64,000 nucleotides of DNA from Comamonas sp. BIGb0124 (GTDB taxonomy: Bacteria > Pseudomonadota > Gammaproteobacteria > Burkholderiales > Burkholderiaceae_C). Of the stretch, positions 16,639 to 24,774 are shown one piece after another; within the stretch, counting starts at the first letter, position 1, and each line of letters starts with the position of its first letter. The DNA lies in assembly GCF_003752175.1 (NCBI RefSeq), contig NZ_RJVF01000013.1, forward strand, positions 124,001 through 188,000. The letters are read 5' to 3'. The translations under genes were made by a program, and so were the position numbers. The notes under the pieces are model-generated. The model saw only the letters and a program-made list of their open reading frames with translations. It was not told where the DNA came from and searched no databases.

Positions 16639-19173
16639 ATGCAGCAGAGCACCGGGCAGCGCGCCGGCCATCCACACCATCGCCCTGACAGTCCAAGCCG
16701 CTTGCGGCAGCGGACGCCTCTTGCATTGGCCCTGCACGCCTTGTGCGTGGGCATGGTGGCGGTGGGCGGCGTCACGCTGCCGCAGCACACCAGGGCACAG
16801 GCTGCAAGCAACGGGGTGCAGGCATTCGACATTCCGGCTGGCCCTCTGGAGAGCGTGTTGAACCGCCTGGGCCGGGATTCGGGCGTGCTCATCACCTTTG
16901 GCTCGGGCCTGACCGAAGGACGGCGCAGCCCGGGTGCACGCGGCAGTTACGGCGTGGAAGACGCATTGGCCCAGGCCCTGAGAGGCACCGGACTGATGGC
17001 TGTGCCGGCTGCAGGCGGCGGATTCACGCTGCGGGCGGCCCCCCCGGCGAGCACGCCCGCTGCCGGCTCCTCGACCCTGCCCGCCGTGACGGTCACGGCC
17101 CAGGCACCGCGCAGCGGAACGACGGAAGGAACCGGCAGCTACGCGACCCGAGGCCCCGGCAACACCGCCACGCCGCTGGGCCTGACGTTGAAAGAAACAC
17201 CGCAGTCGGTCAGTGTCATCACGCGACAGCAGCTCGATGACCAGGCGGTGCAGTCGGTTCAGGAAATCCTCCACAACGCGCCCGGCATCACGGTCACGCA
17301 GCTCGACAGCGAGCGCTTCACCTTCTACTCGCGCGGCTTCAGCATCGACCACCTGCAGTACGACGGCGTGCCCACGCAATACGCCACGCAATACGGCGCC
17401 GGCGAATCCGAGGTCGATTCGATCATCTACGACCGCGTCGAGATCGTGCGCGGCGCCACCGGCCTGCTCACGGGTGCCGGCGATCCTTCGGCGGCGATCA
17501 ACCTGGTGCGCAAACGCGCGGACAGCAAGGTCTTCACCGGCGAGCTCACGGCCAGCGCCGGCTCGTGGGACAACTACCGCGCTTCGGCAGACCTGTCGGC
17601 ACCGCTCACGCAGGACGGCCGCATCCGGGGCCGCCTCGTGGTCGCCGAGGAAGACAAGCAGTCGTACATCGACAACTACAGCCGCGAACGCCGCACGCTC
17701 TATGGCACGGTTGCGGTCGACCTCACGCCCGCCACTCAGCTGGATGTGGGCGTGAGCCACCAGCGTGGCCGTGCCAAGGGCGTGACCTATGGCGGATTCC
17801 CGCTGGTGTACAGCGACGGCACGGCCATCGACTGGCGCAGCCTGGGCCGTTCGTTCTCGATCTGGCCACGCTGGTCGAGCGAGGAAACCGACAGCACCAA
17901 TGCGTTTGCCGAACTGACGCACGAGTGGCGCAATGGCTGGAAGACCACGGCACTGGCCATGTACAGCCGGCAGGAGGTCGGCAGCAACACACGGCTTTTC
18001 CCATGGGGCTTTCCAGACGCTGCAACGGGATTGATGAGCAGCAACCCCTCGCGCGTCGATTTCCCCGGTCAGCGCGATCAGCGCAGTCTGGATGTGCGCA
18101 GCACCGGCTCGTTCGACGCTTTCGACCGGTCGCACGAGGCGGCTTTCGGATTCAGCTACTCGCGCCAGAAGATGGATTTCGACCGCATCGGTGCAACCGA
18201 TGCAGTGCCGGCGATCAGCCTGTTCGACTGGGCCGACTACCCCGAGCCGGCGACCTGGGGCACTGCCGTGAAATCCGGAACCTACGACCGGCGGCAAACA
18301 GGTGCCTACGGCGCGCTGCGGCTGTCGTTGGCAGACCCGCTCAAGCTCATCGTCGGCGGCCGCTTCAATCGGTGGCATCGCAGCGGTGCCGGCTACGCGG
18401 GCCGCAGCCCGTACGATTTCGAGCAAAGCAAAATCACGCCCTATGCGGGCCTGGTCTACGACCTGGGCAACAGCTACTCGCTCTACGGCAGCTACACCAG
18501 CATCTACAACCCCCAGAACTACCAGGACCGCAACGGCAACTTTCTGGACCCGGTCGAGGGCAGCAACTGGGAAGCCGGCATCAAGGGTGAATTCCTCAAC
18601 GGCCGTGTGCAGGCATCGGCCGCCGTATTCCGCATCAAACAAGACAACGTGGCCACGGCCGATGTCGGCCAGCTCGTGCCCGGCTCGGCGACGCAGGCTT
18701 ACGTCGGTGCCAGCGGCGTGGTCAGCAAAGGCGTGGAGTTCGAGATCAACGGCGAACTGAGCCCGGGCTGGAACCTGGCCTTCAACGCGACGCACTTCAA
18801 GGCCGAAGACGCCGACGGCGACGCGTACAACACCGATTCGCCGCGTACGGTACTGCGTGTGTTCACCACTTACCGCCTGCCCGGTGACTGGCACCGCCTG
18901 ACGGTGGGCGGGGGCGCCAACTGGCAAGCCAAGACCACCAACCCCACAGGCGTGTATCACCCGGACAATCCCAACGGTTTGGGCGAATACCGCCAGGGCG
19001 CTTATGTGCTGGGCAGCCTGATGGCACGTTACCAGTTCACGCCGCAGTTGTCGCTGCAGTTCAACGTCGACAACCTGTTCGACAAGTGGTACTACACCTC
19101 GGTGAACTTCAACGAACAAGTGATGTGGGGCACGCCCCGCAGCTATCGCGCGACGCTGAGCTACAAGTTCTGA
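16639..19173 (+). CDS. TonB-dependent siderophore receptor with signalling domain
   Basis: An 844-aa outer-membrane receptor. A long signal sequence (LALALHALCVGMVAVGG) is followed by an STN signalling domain (FDIPAGPLESVLNRLG...), a TonB-box region, the plug (LKETPQSVSVITRQQLDDQ...RGATGLLTGAGDPSAAINLVRKR) and a 22-strand barrel ending SYKF with terminal aromatic. This is the FpvA/FoxA/FhuE type of ferric-siderophore transducer. I start at MQQSTGQ, preceded by GAGGGG six bases upstream. With fecI and fecR it forms one regulatory and uptake unit. The siderophore is unknown. Confidence 0.93.
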   Translation: MQQSTGQRAGHPHHRPDSPSRLRQRTPLALALHALCVGMVAVGGVTLPQHTRAQAASNGVQAFDIPAGPLESVLNRLGRDSGVLITFGSGLTEGRRSPGARGSYGVEDALAQALRGTGLMAVPAAGGGFTLRAAPPASTPAAGSSTLPAVTVTAQAPRSGTTEGTGSYATRGPGNTATPLGLTLKETPQSVSVITRQQLDDQAVQSVQEILHNAPGITVTQLDSERFTFYSRGFSIDHLQYDGVPTQYATQYGAGESEVDSIIYDRVEIVRGATGLLTGAGDPSAAINLVRKRADSKVFTGELTASAGSWDNYRASADLSAPLTQDGRIRGRLVVAEEDKQSYIDNYSRERRTLYGTVAVDLTPATQLDVGVSHQRGRAKGVTYGGFPLVYSDGTAIDWRSLGRSFSIWPRWSSEETDSTNAFAELTHEWRNGWKTTALAMYSRQEVGSNTRLFPWGFPDAATGLMSSNPSRVDFPGQRDQRSLDVRSTGSFDAFDRSHEAAFGFSYSRQKMDFDRIGATDAVPAISLFDWADYPEPATWGTAVKSGTYDRRQTGAYGALRLSLADPLKLIVGGRFNRWHRSGAGYAGRSPYDFEQSKITPYAGLVYDLGNSYSLYGSYTSIYNPQNYQDRNGNFLDPVEGSNWEAGIKGEFLNGRVQASAAVFRIKQDNVATADVGQLVPGSATQAYVGASGVVSKGVEFEINGELSPGWNLAFNATHFKAEDADGDAYNTDSPRTVLRVFTTYRLPGDWHRLTVGGGANWQAKTTNPTGVYHPDNPNGLGEYRQGAYVLGSLMARYQFTPQLSLQFNVDNLFDKWYYTSVNFNEQVMWGTPRSYRATLSYKF

Positions 19174-19280
19174 CGGCGGTTGATCCGAGAAGGCACCATC
19201 AGGGTAATTACCGAGTCATTTGCGCTGCCTGTACGCAGTTCTACGTACGTTTTTGGGTGTTTTAGCCCATAGACTGCGCG

Positions 19281-19350
19281 GCAGGGTGTCGACACACGGT
19301 GTGAGGCAGGAATCGCGAAGGTAGGGGCGCCTCGCGGTACTTCCGTGTCC
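19281..19350 (+). promoter_or_regulatory. Structured leader, candidate alkali-cation riboswitch
   Basis: The leader just before the antiporter gene can form a GTGTC/GACAC hairpin, a CGCGA/TCGCG stem (19314-19318 with 19332-19336) flanked by GGAA/TTCC, and an alternative GAGGC/GCCTC pairing (19303-19307 with 19329-19333) that shares bases with the CGCGA stem. Purine-rich unpaired GGTAGGGG sits in the loop. Small structured RNAs such as nhaA-I occur upstream of Na+/H+ antiporters. I cannot confirm the family; the mutually exclusive stems suggest a switch. Confidence 0.4.
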
Positions 19351-19355
19351 AACCG

Positions 19356-20615
19356 ATGATTTCATTGCTCGATTCCCTTGCCGCCATTCTTTTTGCCGTC
19401 GCGCTGTTGCACACGTTTGCAGCCAAGCAGTTCGAGCGGCTCTCCCATCGCTACCCTCGCCATGCCGGCGTCTTTCACCTGCTGGGTGAAGTCGAGGTCG
19501 TCTTCGGCTTCTGGGCGATCGTGCTGGTCGCGACCCTGGCCGTTGTCGGCGGCAGCACGCAGGCGCTCGACTACGTCGAATCCAGGAACTACACCGAACC
19601 GCTGTTCGTGTTCGTCGTGATGGTCATCGCCGCCTCCAAGCCGATCCTGCATACCGTCGGCTTCATTCTGAACGCCATCGCCCGAAAGATGCCGGTGCCG
19701 ACGCCTTTGGCCAGCGCCTGGCTGGGCCTGGCCGTGGTGCCCCTGCTGGGCTCGCTGATCACGGAGCCTGCCGCGATGACCATTGCGGCACTCATGCTGG
19801 CGCTTCAGATCTTCCGTCCCGCCGTACCCGAGGCGGTCAAATACTTCGCCCTGGGCGTTCTTTTCGTCAACGTGTCGATCGGCGGCACGCTGACAGCCTA
19901 TGCAGCGCCGCCCGTGCTCATGGTTGCGTCCACTTGGGGCTGGGACAGCTGGTTCATGCTGACGCAGTTCGGCTGGAAAGCGGCACTGGCCGTCATCGTC
20001 AACGCCACGGCGGCGACCTACGTCTTGCGCAACCATCTGCCCAAGTCGGGCCAAGCAGAGGCCGGCGGCGCGCCCTCCGGCTCGATGCCGCTGCCCGTCG
20101 TGGCCGTGCATGTCGTGATGCTCGCTGCGGTGATCGCGGCAGCCCATCACCCGGTGGTCTTCATCGGCATCTTCCTGTTGTTCCTGGGTTTCACGCAGGC
20201 CTACGAGAAGTACCAGAACCCGCTGATTCTGAAGGAAGCCCTGCTGGTGGGCTTTTTCCTGGCCGGCCTGGTGGTGCTGGGCGGCATGCAGCAGTGGTGG
20301 CTGCGTCCCATCGTCGAAGGACTCGAACCGCTGGTGCTGTTTTTCGGCGCATTGGGACTGACCGCCATCACCGACAACGCGGCCCTCACCTACCTCGGTT
20401 CACTCATCGACGGCATCTCGGACGCCTCCAAGTACATGCTGGTCGCAGGGGCCGTCGCTGGCGGCGGCCTCACCGTCATCGCCAACGCACCCAATCCGGC
20501 AGGCGTCGCCCTGCTCAAGCGCGGCTTCAAGGACGAGACCGTCAGCGTCGGCGCGCTGTTCCTCGGTGCCTTGGGCCCGACCGCCATGGCGGCTGCCGCA
20601 CTCCTGCTGCTCTAG
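19356..20615 (+). CDS. Predicted Na+/H+ antiporter (Na_H_antiport_3 family)
   Basis: A 419-aa polytopic inner-membrane protein with about 11-12 hydrophobic helices. Conserved-looking polar motifs inside the membrane include GSLITEPAAMTIAALML, GTLTAYAAPPVLMVA, GLTAITDNAALTYLGS and NAPNPAGVALL, which resemble the ion-transporter superfamily and the putative Na+/H+ antiporter family rather than NhaA. It should export Na+ or Li+ for protons. No good Shine-Dalgarno site precedes the ATG, consistent with leader-controlled translation. It stands alone. Confidence 0.8.
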   Translation: MISLLDSLAAILFAVALLHTFAAKQFERLSHRYPRHAGVFHLLGEVEVVFGFWAIVLVATLAVVGGSTQALDYVESRNYTEPLFVFVVMVIAASKPILHTVGFILNAIARKMPVPTPLASAWLGLAVVPLLGSLITEPAAMTIAALMLALQIFRPAVPEAVKYFALGVLFVNVSIGGTLTAYAAPPVLMVASTWGWDSWFMLTQFGWKAALAVIVNATAATYVLRNHLPKSGQAEAGGAPSGSMPLPVVAVHVVMLAAVIAAAHHPVVFIGIFLLFLGFTQAYEKYQNPLILKEALLVGFFLAGLVVLGGMQQWWLRPIVEGLEPLVLFFGALGLTAITDNAALTYLGSLIDGISDASKYMLVAGAVAGGGLTVIANAPNPAGVALLKRGFKDETVSVGALFLGALGPTAMAAAALLLL

Positions 20616-20703
20616 CTTTCCCCAACTTTTGTGAGAAGCCGGCGCACCGGCCGGGCGCAGCTTTGCCATGACTCAACCGAGACGACCTTCCCCGACACGG
20701 GGC

Positions 20704-20926
20704 ATGTACAGCGTCAACAACAACGAGTTCGACATCGACATGGTGGCCCTGCCCGGCATCTTGGGATATGGCTTTCGCGTGGCACCCAGGCGTGTTCTTC
20801 GACCGGTCGATCGGCGCATCCTTGCTCGGCATCGCCGCCCTGCGGCTGGCCTGGGCGATCTGGAGCACGGTGTGCAAATCGTTGAAGGCCAGAAACGAAC
20901 TTCGGGCTGCCGAAGGACGCGCCTAG
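20704..20926 (+). pseudogene. Remnant of tctA (tripartite tricarboxylate permease)
   Basis: One frame from 20704 encodes YSVNNNEFDIDMVALPGILGY, matching the NN-FD-----G-LGY motif in the C-terminal part of TctA permeases. From 20768 the next frame continues with VFFDRSIGASLLGIAALRLA and a charged tail to a TAG at 20926, resembling the last TctA helix (usually FFTRPISA...). Roughly 50-60 residues expected between the two are missing. The piece is too short to work. No TctB or receptor is adjacent, although a Bug receptor lies 9 kb away. Confidence 0.5.
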
Positions 20927-20969
20927 CGCCTGCGGACGCTGGACTCTGCCGACGCGAGGCCAGCGGCCC

Positions 20970-21446
20970 CTAGTGCCGCGCTTCCAACTCGAGCATGCCG
21001 CGATAACGCACGCCCTCCGCGCTGTCCGGGCTCATCAGCGCAATGGCACGATCGACACAGTCACGCGCCGCATCGATCGTGCTGCTCATCACGGCATCGG
21101 ATGCATGGCTGTGCCGATCCGCCGTGGCCGTCATGACATCCAGACTGGCCAGAATGCCAGCCGCCTGCATCACCTCTGTTTGCGCAGTGCCGGGTATGAG
21201 GTTCGCGCCATGCTGCGAGTAGGTCACCACACGATCGGCGACTTTTGCCGCATGCTGAATCATCGACATGAGGCGCTCTTGAGCGACGAGCGACTCAGCC
21301 TCTTCAGCGCCTTCGAAGAAGTGGCCGATGACAAAAAGCGTACCGGTCAGGCGATTCAGATCGGCCTCGATCAAGCCACACAGATCGTTGTCAGAGAACG
21401 TCTGGACGCCGGGCGCCGTGGATTGAGGTGGGGTGGAAGGGGTCAT
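20970..21446 (-). CDS. Unknown protein, second copy of the RNA-led locus
   Basis: 158 aa from the ATG that overlaps the preceding small ORF (ATGA); an upstream in-frame start would add 17 unlikely residues. The sequence FSDNDLCGLIEADLNRLTGTLFVIGHFFEGAEE and the region to IALMSPDS match the copy at 7625-8110 almost throughout, while the Pro/Ser/Thr-rich N-terminus and the tail differ. The function is unknown. Protein, small ORF and leader RNA are all conserved between the copies, so the unit was duplicated or acquired twice as a block. Confidence 0.75.
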   Translation of the reverse strand: MTPSTPPQSTAPGVQTFSDNDLCGLIEADLNRLTGTLFVIGHFFEGAEEAESLVAQERLMSMIQHAAKVADRVVTYSQHGANLIPGTAQTEVMQAAGILASLDVMTATADRHSHASDAVMSSTIDAARDCVDRAIALMSPDSAEGVRYRGMLELEARH

Positions 21447-21592
21447 GCTGCGCCTCCCAGGTGGAAAGCGCAGGCGACCATCGTGGCGCGGGTGCACGCG
21501 GGGATGAGTCGGCTGGGGGAAAAGAGATCGCCCTGTTTGGGCGGATCCGGCACAGCGCGATGGCTGGCATTGAAGACGACGGCTGTCATCAT
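21443..21592 (-). CDS. 49-aa ORF coupled to the downstream unknown gene
   Basis: The short frame begins MMTAVVFNASHRAVPDPP and ends HLGGAA, parallel to the 50-aa ORF at 8107-8259. The AGGAG ribosome site, ATG-ATG start and ATGA overlap with the next gene are the same. The central 20 residues vary more than the ends. It is likely the translated opener of the unit controlled by the leader RNA. Confidence 0.7.
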   Translation of the reverse strand: MMTAVVFNASHRAVPDPPKQGDLFSPSRLIPACTRATMVACAFHLGGAA

Positions 21593-21630
21593 GGTCGAGG
21601 CTCCTAACTGAGTCTGCAGACCACTCGCAA

Positions 21631-21833
21631 CGTTTCTACGCGCAACGGGTGGACGGGATGTTAGAAACACGCAGTTAGACGTGCGGCCAGCCTTACGGAC
21701 AGACCCATCCCGTCCGTAATCGCGAAGAGTCCAGCATGGACCCTCACAAAACATGGGCGTGACAAAACCGCTCTAACGGGGCGGTATGGCCGCTAACTGA
21801 CGAGGTGTTTCTACGCACCGGCCCTTTCGGGTT
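21631..21833 (-). ncRNA. Structured leader RNA, C4-antisense-like (copy B)
   Basis: The same element order as copy A: CCCGAAAGGG hairpin (21822-21831), a' (21804-21818) complementary to 21662-21670, hairpin ACCGC/GCGGU (21081-independent copy at 21067 is not meant; stems are 21781-21785 and 21767-21771) plus UUUUGUCACG, then UUACGG/CCGUAA (21714-21719, 21693-21698) with b' in the loop pairing 10 of 10 bases with b at 21651-21660. The second stem reads ACCGC/GCGGU here and ACCUC/GAGGU in copy A, a compensatory change. Loop sequences vary freely. This supports a functional RNA. Confidence 0.6.
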
Positions 21834-22148
21834 GAAGTGATTGTGGCACGTGCGGGGGTGACTGACAACGTCTGCTTAGGCCGAGCCCAAACTGCGCCGA
21901 GGGACTGAAACTGGCTGTAGTCTCTGAGCAGCTATTCCGAGACAATCAAACTTAACGAATAAATCGAATTTAACCAACTGTTCAAACTGATCAGATGGTG
22001 TTGCAAAGCGTCGCAGCCATTTGCCCGTTGGCCCTGTCCCTGACCGGGCGCAAGCCTTCTCATACATTGAACCGGCCCCGCATCTCCTGCTTCGGTAGCA
22101 AGGTCAACGGCCACAAAGCGCCCTGAAGCGCCACTGATGAGGTCCCCC

Positions 22149-22631
22149 ATGAAAACTCTTTCGACACCATCGGCCCCGACGACTCGTCACCGTTCAACCA
22201 ACACCCCAAGTGCAGTTGCTCTTCCGTCGCCCTATGTGTCAGCGACTCAGACCAAGGCCATGATGGCCGGCAGCTTGGCGGCCCGGATGAACCGCCTGGA
22301 AGCCAATGACATGCTCAGCACCGATGGCGCAGCCGATCTGGTGGGTACAACCCGGGTGACGATCAACGCGTGGATTGCCAAAGGGCGGGCCATCGGATTG
22401 ACCCAAATGCGGCGTGGTTTCAAGCTGCCCAGTTGGCAGTTCGAACCGGCGATGTGGGATGCCGTCCCCCAGCTTTCCAAAGCTCTGGACACCCGCGAGG
22501 GCTGGGCACTGCTCACTTTCCTCGAGACGCCATTGGGCGCTCTGGGTGGCCGTACACCGCGTCAGGCCATCGAACAAGGTCATTTGGCGCGTGTGGTTGA
22601 ACTGGCCGCTGTCCACGCAGCTTCGATTTGA
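22149..22631 (+). CDS. Xre/MbcA/ParS-type antitoxin-like protein
   Basis: A 160-aa protein. The middle has an excisionase-like helix-turn-helix (LSTDGAADLVGTTRVTINAWIAKGRAIGL), followed by RGFKLPSWQFEP and, at the end, FLETPLGALGGRTPRQAIEQGHLARVVELAA, the toxin-binding signature of the Xre/MbcA/ParS antitoxin family. Partners are normally RES-domain NAD+-degrading toxins, but none follows. It may be an orphan antitoxin or work with the next two genes. The chosen ATG has GAGG six bases upstream. Confidence 0.8.
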   Translation: MKTLSTPSAPTTRHRSTNTPSAVALPSPYVSATQTKAMMAGSLAARMNRLEANDMLSTDGAADLVGTTRVTINAWIAKGRAIGLTQMRRGFKLPSWQFEPAMWDAVPQLSKALDTREGWALLTFLETPLGALGGRTPRQAIEQGHLARVVELAAVHAASI

Positions 22632-22662
22632 TATCCTTGCACACCGGATCCTCGACTTCCCA

Positions 22663-23079
22663 ATGAACGTCATCACCAGTCGCTACCGCGGGTCAGAGAA
22701 GCACAAGAACCGGCCAGCGCACGGCGCCAAAGGAACGCTATGCCCTGAGTGGACCCACTCAACGCCGATGGGTGGTCTTAAAAACGATCCATTCAGCCAC
22801 GCCTGGTTGCAGACTGAAGCTCACCGGATTTTTGAAAGCTCACAACCCCACCCCGACGGCGAACAGCGCCGCTATGCAACGTCAAGAGGGATCGCTTTCG
22901 AGGCCAAACCATCCAACGACGGTTATTGGCATGGTTATCCGATTCCTTGGGAAGGCGTGCCCACCGACCTCCTTGATCGCTGGCTCGATGAAGGTGTCGT
23001 CACTAACCGTGATATCAAAAGGCACCGAAAACATGGAAAAAACAACATGACATGGGCTCTAGATAGCGACTCCCGATGA
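22663..23079 (+). CDS. Unknown 138-aa protein coupled to an ImmA/IrrE-type gene
   Basis: A basic, Trp- and His-rich protein (MNVITSRYRGSEKHKNRP...). Motifs that look constrained are GTLCPEWTH, RRYATSRGIAFEAKP and WHGYPIPWEGVP. I know no family for it. It begins 31 bases after the antitoxin-like gene and overlaps the metallopeptidase gene by four bases (ATGA), so the last two are certainly co-translated. The longer frame from 22414 lies over the antitoxin gene and is rejected. Confidence 0.6.
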   Translation: MNVITSRYRGSEKHKNRPAHGAKGTLCPEWTHSTPMGGLKNDPFSHAWLQTEAHRIFESSQPHPDGEQRRYATSRGIAFEAKPSNDGYWHGYPIPWEGVPTDLLDRWLDEGVVTNRDIKRHRKHGKNNMTWALDSDSR

Positions 23080-24575
23080 CTGGCATGCAGACATTTGGCG
23101 ATCCCGATCGCTTCGAGATTTCGGCTCGGTGGGTCCAAGATCAGGAGCCCAGGGATCGTTTGCCCAAAGATCATGGGTGGTCGATGGGCGAACTCTGCAT
23201 AAAGGTTGGCGGAGTCACCCTCACCGAGCATCGCATTCACGGTGAGTCAAAGGAGGGCATCCAATGGTACCTGGGACCCGTGGTTGCTTGGCTGCTCAGC
23301 CAGTGGAAATGGCTGATGCATGAAGAAGCCTATACCTGGAAAACGCATTCGGGAGAATCCGCAGCCTTCACGGTAGAAGCCGATCTCGAGCGATACATGG
23401 CATCGGCATATCCCAGCGACAGACTGGTCTACAAGCATATCCGTGCGTGGTGGATGAGGCACGCTTTGCGCTCGGCCGATCCAAGCGCTTTGCTTCCCTC
23501 CATCGTCATTCGCCGGGTCGAGGACACCATCGAAGTGTCTTGGCTGGACAAGCAGCCCGACTTTTCTCCAGAAGGCCATGAGCTGAATCTCAACCCGGGC
23601 GTGGCACTCTTCCCAGTCGAAGAAGTCGCAAAGCCGCTTTGGGAATTCCTGCAATGGGCGACGACGTCTGCGCAACCGGTTACACGAGATGATCACACGC
23701 AGATACAAAGCTTACGCAAACGGCTCGAGGCAACCCAACAGACCCAATCCGTCGAACTCGAAGCTGCTTACATGGCAGACGATATCTGTCACGAGGTGAT
23801 GGACAAGATTCGCTCGAGTCATTGGATACCCAACGGCAAGGCGTTGACCGACATTCCAGTGGTCACTCAATTCGACATGCCCGTACTGATGTTCGGCGGC
23901 TTGAATGTCGACATCGGCACGAGCGATGTGCGAAAACTATTCGACGTCCTCGTGCAACAGCACCGAGGAACGGACGACAAAGAGCTCGCAGAGCTTGTTT
24001 CTTCGCCATCCATCTACGAGTATCTACAGCCCTACACACACGGCTACGAGCTGGCCTATCAGATACGAGAAGCTCTCCAGATCGATACGGATGTCGCATT
24101 TGTGGATGTGGAGAAGCATCTCGAGCGACTGGGCATCGCCATACAAGAGATCGATCTAAAAACCAACAGCGTTCGCGGCGTTGCCATTGCCGGCGAAGAT
24201 TTCTTGCCGACGATCGTGATCAACACGAGCCACAAATTCAACAACAGCGCCCGTGGCCGACGTTTTACGCTTGCGCACGAGTTCTGCCATATCCTGTTTG
24301 ATCGTTCGCGTGCAAAGCGTCTCTCACACATCAGCGGACCTTGGACATCGGGGCGCGTTGAAAAGCGCGCCAACGCCTTCGCCGCCATGTTTCTGGCCAC
24401 ACCCCACGCCTTGGAACGGGCTTTGAATTCCGTATCGAGTCGTGACAGGAAAGTGATCAATAAGCTTGCCGAAACATTCGGCATTGGAACAGGTGCGCTA
24501 CTCGAGCACTTGCGCAACTTCGACCTCATCTCGGAAGACGATTTTCAAGCAATCAGTGGCTACCGATACCATTGA
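23076..24575 (+). CDS. ImmA/IrrE-family metallopeptidase with long N-terminal domain
   Basis: A 499-aa protein. The last 170 residues carry the COG2856/ImmA-IrrE zinc motif RRFTLAHEFCHILFDR (HEFCH) and the downstream EKRANAFAAMFLAT segment with the expected acidic ligand. The first 300 residues form an uncharacterised region (WSMGELCIKVGGVTLTEHRI, YLGPVVAWLLSQWKWLMHEE). ImmA-type enzymes cleave Xre-like repressors in mobile elements and stress responses, so the antitoxin-like protein two genes upstream is a possible substrate, a proposal from position only. Confidence 0.85.
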   Translation: MTGMQTFGDPDRFEISARWVQDQEPRDRLPKDHGWSMGELCIKVGGVTLTEHRIHGESKEGIQWYLGPVVAWLLSQWKWLMHEEAYTWKTHSGESAAFTVEADLERYMASAYPSDRLVYKHIRAWWMRHALRSADPSALLPSIVIRRVEDTIEVSWLDKQPDFSPEGHELNLNPGVALFPVEEVAKPLWEFLQWATTSAQPVTRDDHTQIQSLRKRLEATQQTQSVELEAAYMADDICHEVMDKIRSSHWIPNGKALTDIPVVTQFDMPVLMFGGLNVDIGTSDVRKLFDVLVQQHRGTDDKELAELVSSPSIYEYLQPYTHGYELAYQIREALQIDTDVAFVDVEKHLERLGIAIQEIDLKTNSVRGVAIAGEDFLPTIVINTSHKFNNSARGRRFTLAHEFCHILFDRSRAKRLSHISGPWTSGRVEKRANAFAAMFLATPHALERALNSVSSRDRKVINKLAETFGIGTGALLEHLRNFDLISEDDFQAISGYRYH

Positions 24576-24724
24576 GTCAGACACTGAATCGGGGACCCGC
24601 GACAGTGAGACCTGAAGCAAACATCAGTCGCGGCGCGATGACCATTGAAAGGTCCTGAGACTCGCTCGACCGCTCACCTGCAGTGACGCCTGTCATCGAC
24701 TGGCTCATATTCAGGAATCAGGCT

Positions 24725-24756
24725 CCAAATTTGGATACCATCCATCCCAAATATGG
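24725..24756 (+). promoter_or_regulatory. Tandem palindromes upstream of the LysR gene
   Basis: CCAAATTTGG (24725-24734) and CCAAATATGG (24747-24756) are spaced 22 bases, two helical turns, and end 18 bases before the LysR-type gene. They are likely the autoregulatory operator. A partial match, CCATATTGAG, lies near 25697 before the MFS gene. Confidence 0.5.
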
Positions 24757-24774
24757 CCTTGAATTCCACAGTCT

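Noticed and set aside
16606-19119. 837-aa minus-strand frame opposite the TonB receptor
   Set aside because: Antisense shadow; the plus strand encodes a complete STN-plug-barrel receptor with a good ribosome site.
22414-23079. 221-aa frame starting inside the antitoxin-like gene
   Set aside because: Its first 83 residues are an alternate frame of the antitoxin gene. Only the part from 22663 behaves like a gene.
22632-24575. RES-domain toxin expected next to the Xre/MbcA/ParS-type gene
   Set aside because: Neither downstream protein shows RES-like Arg-Glu-Ser motifs, so a standard Xre-RES pair is not supported.
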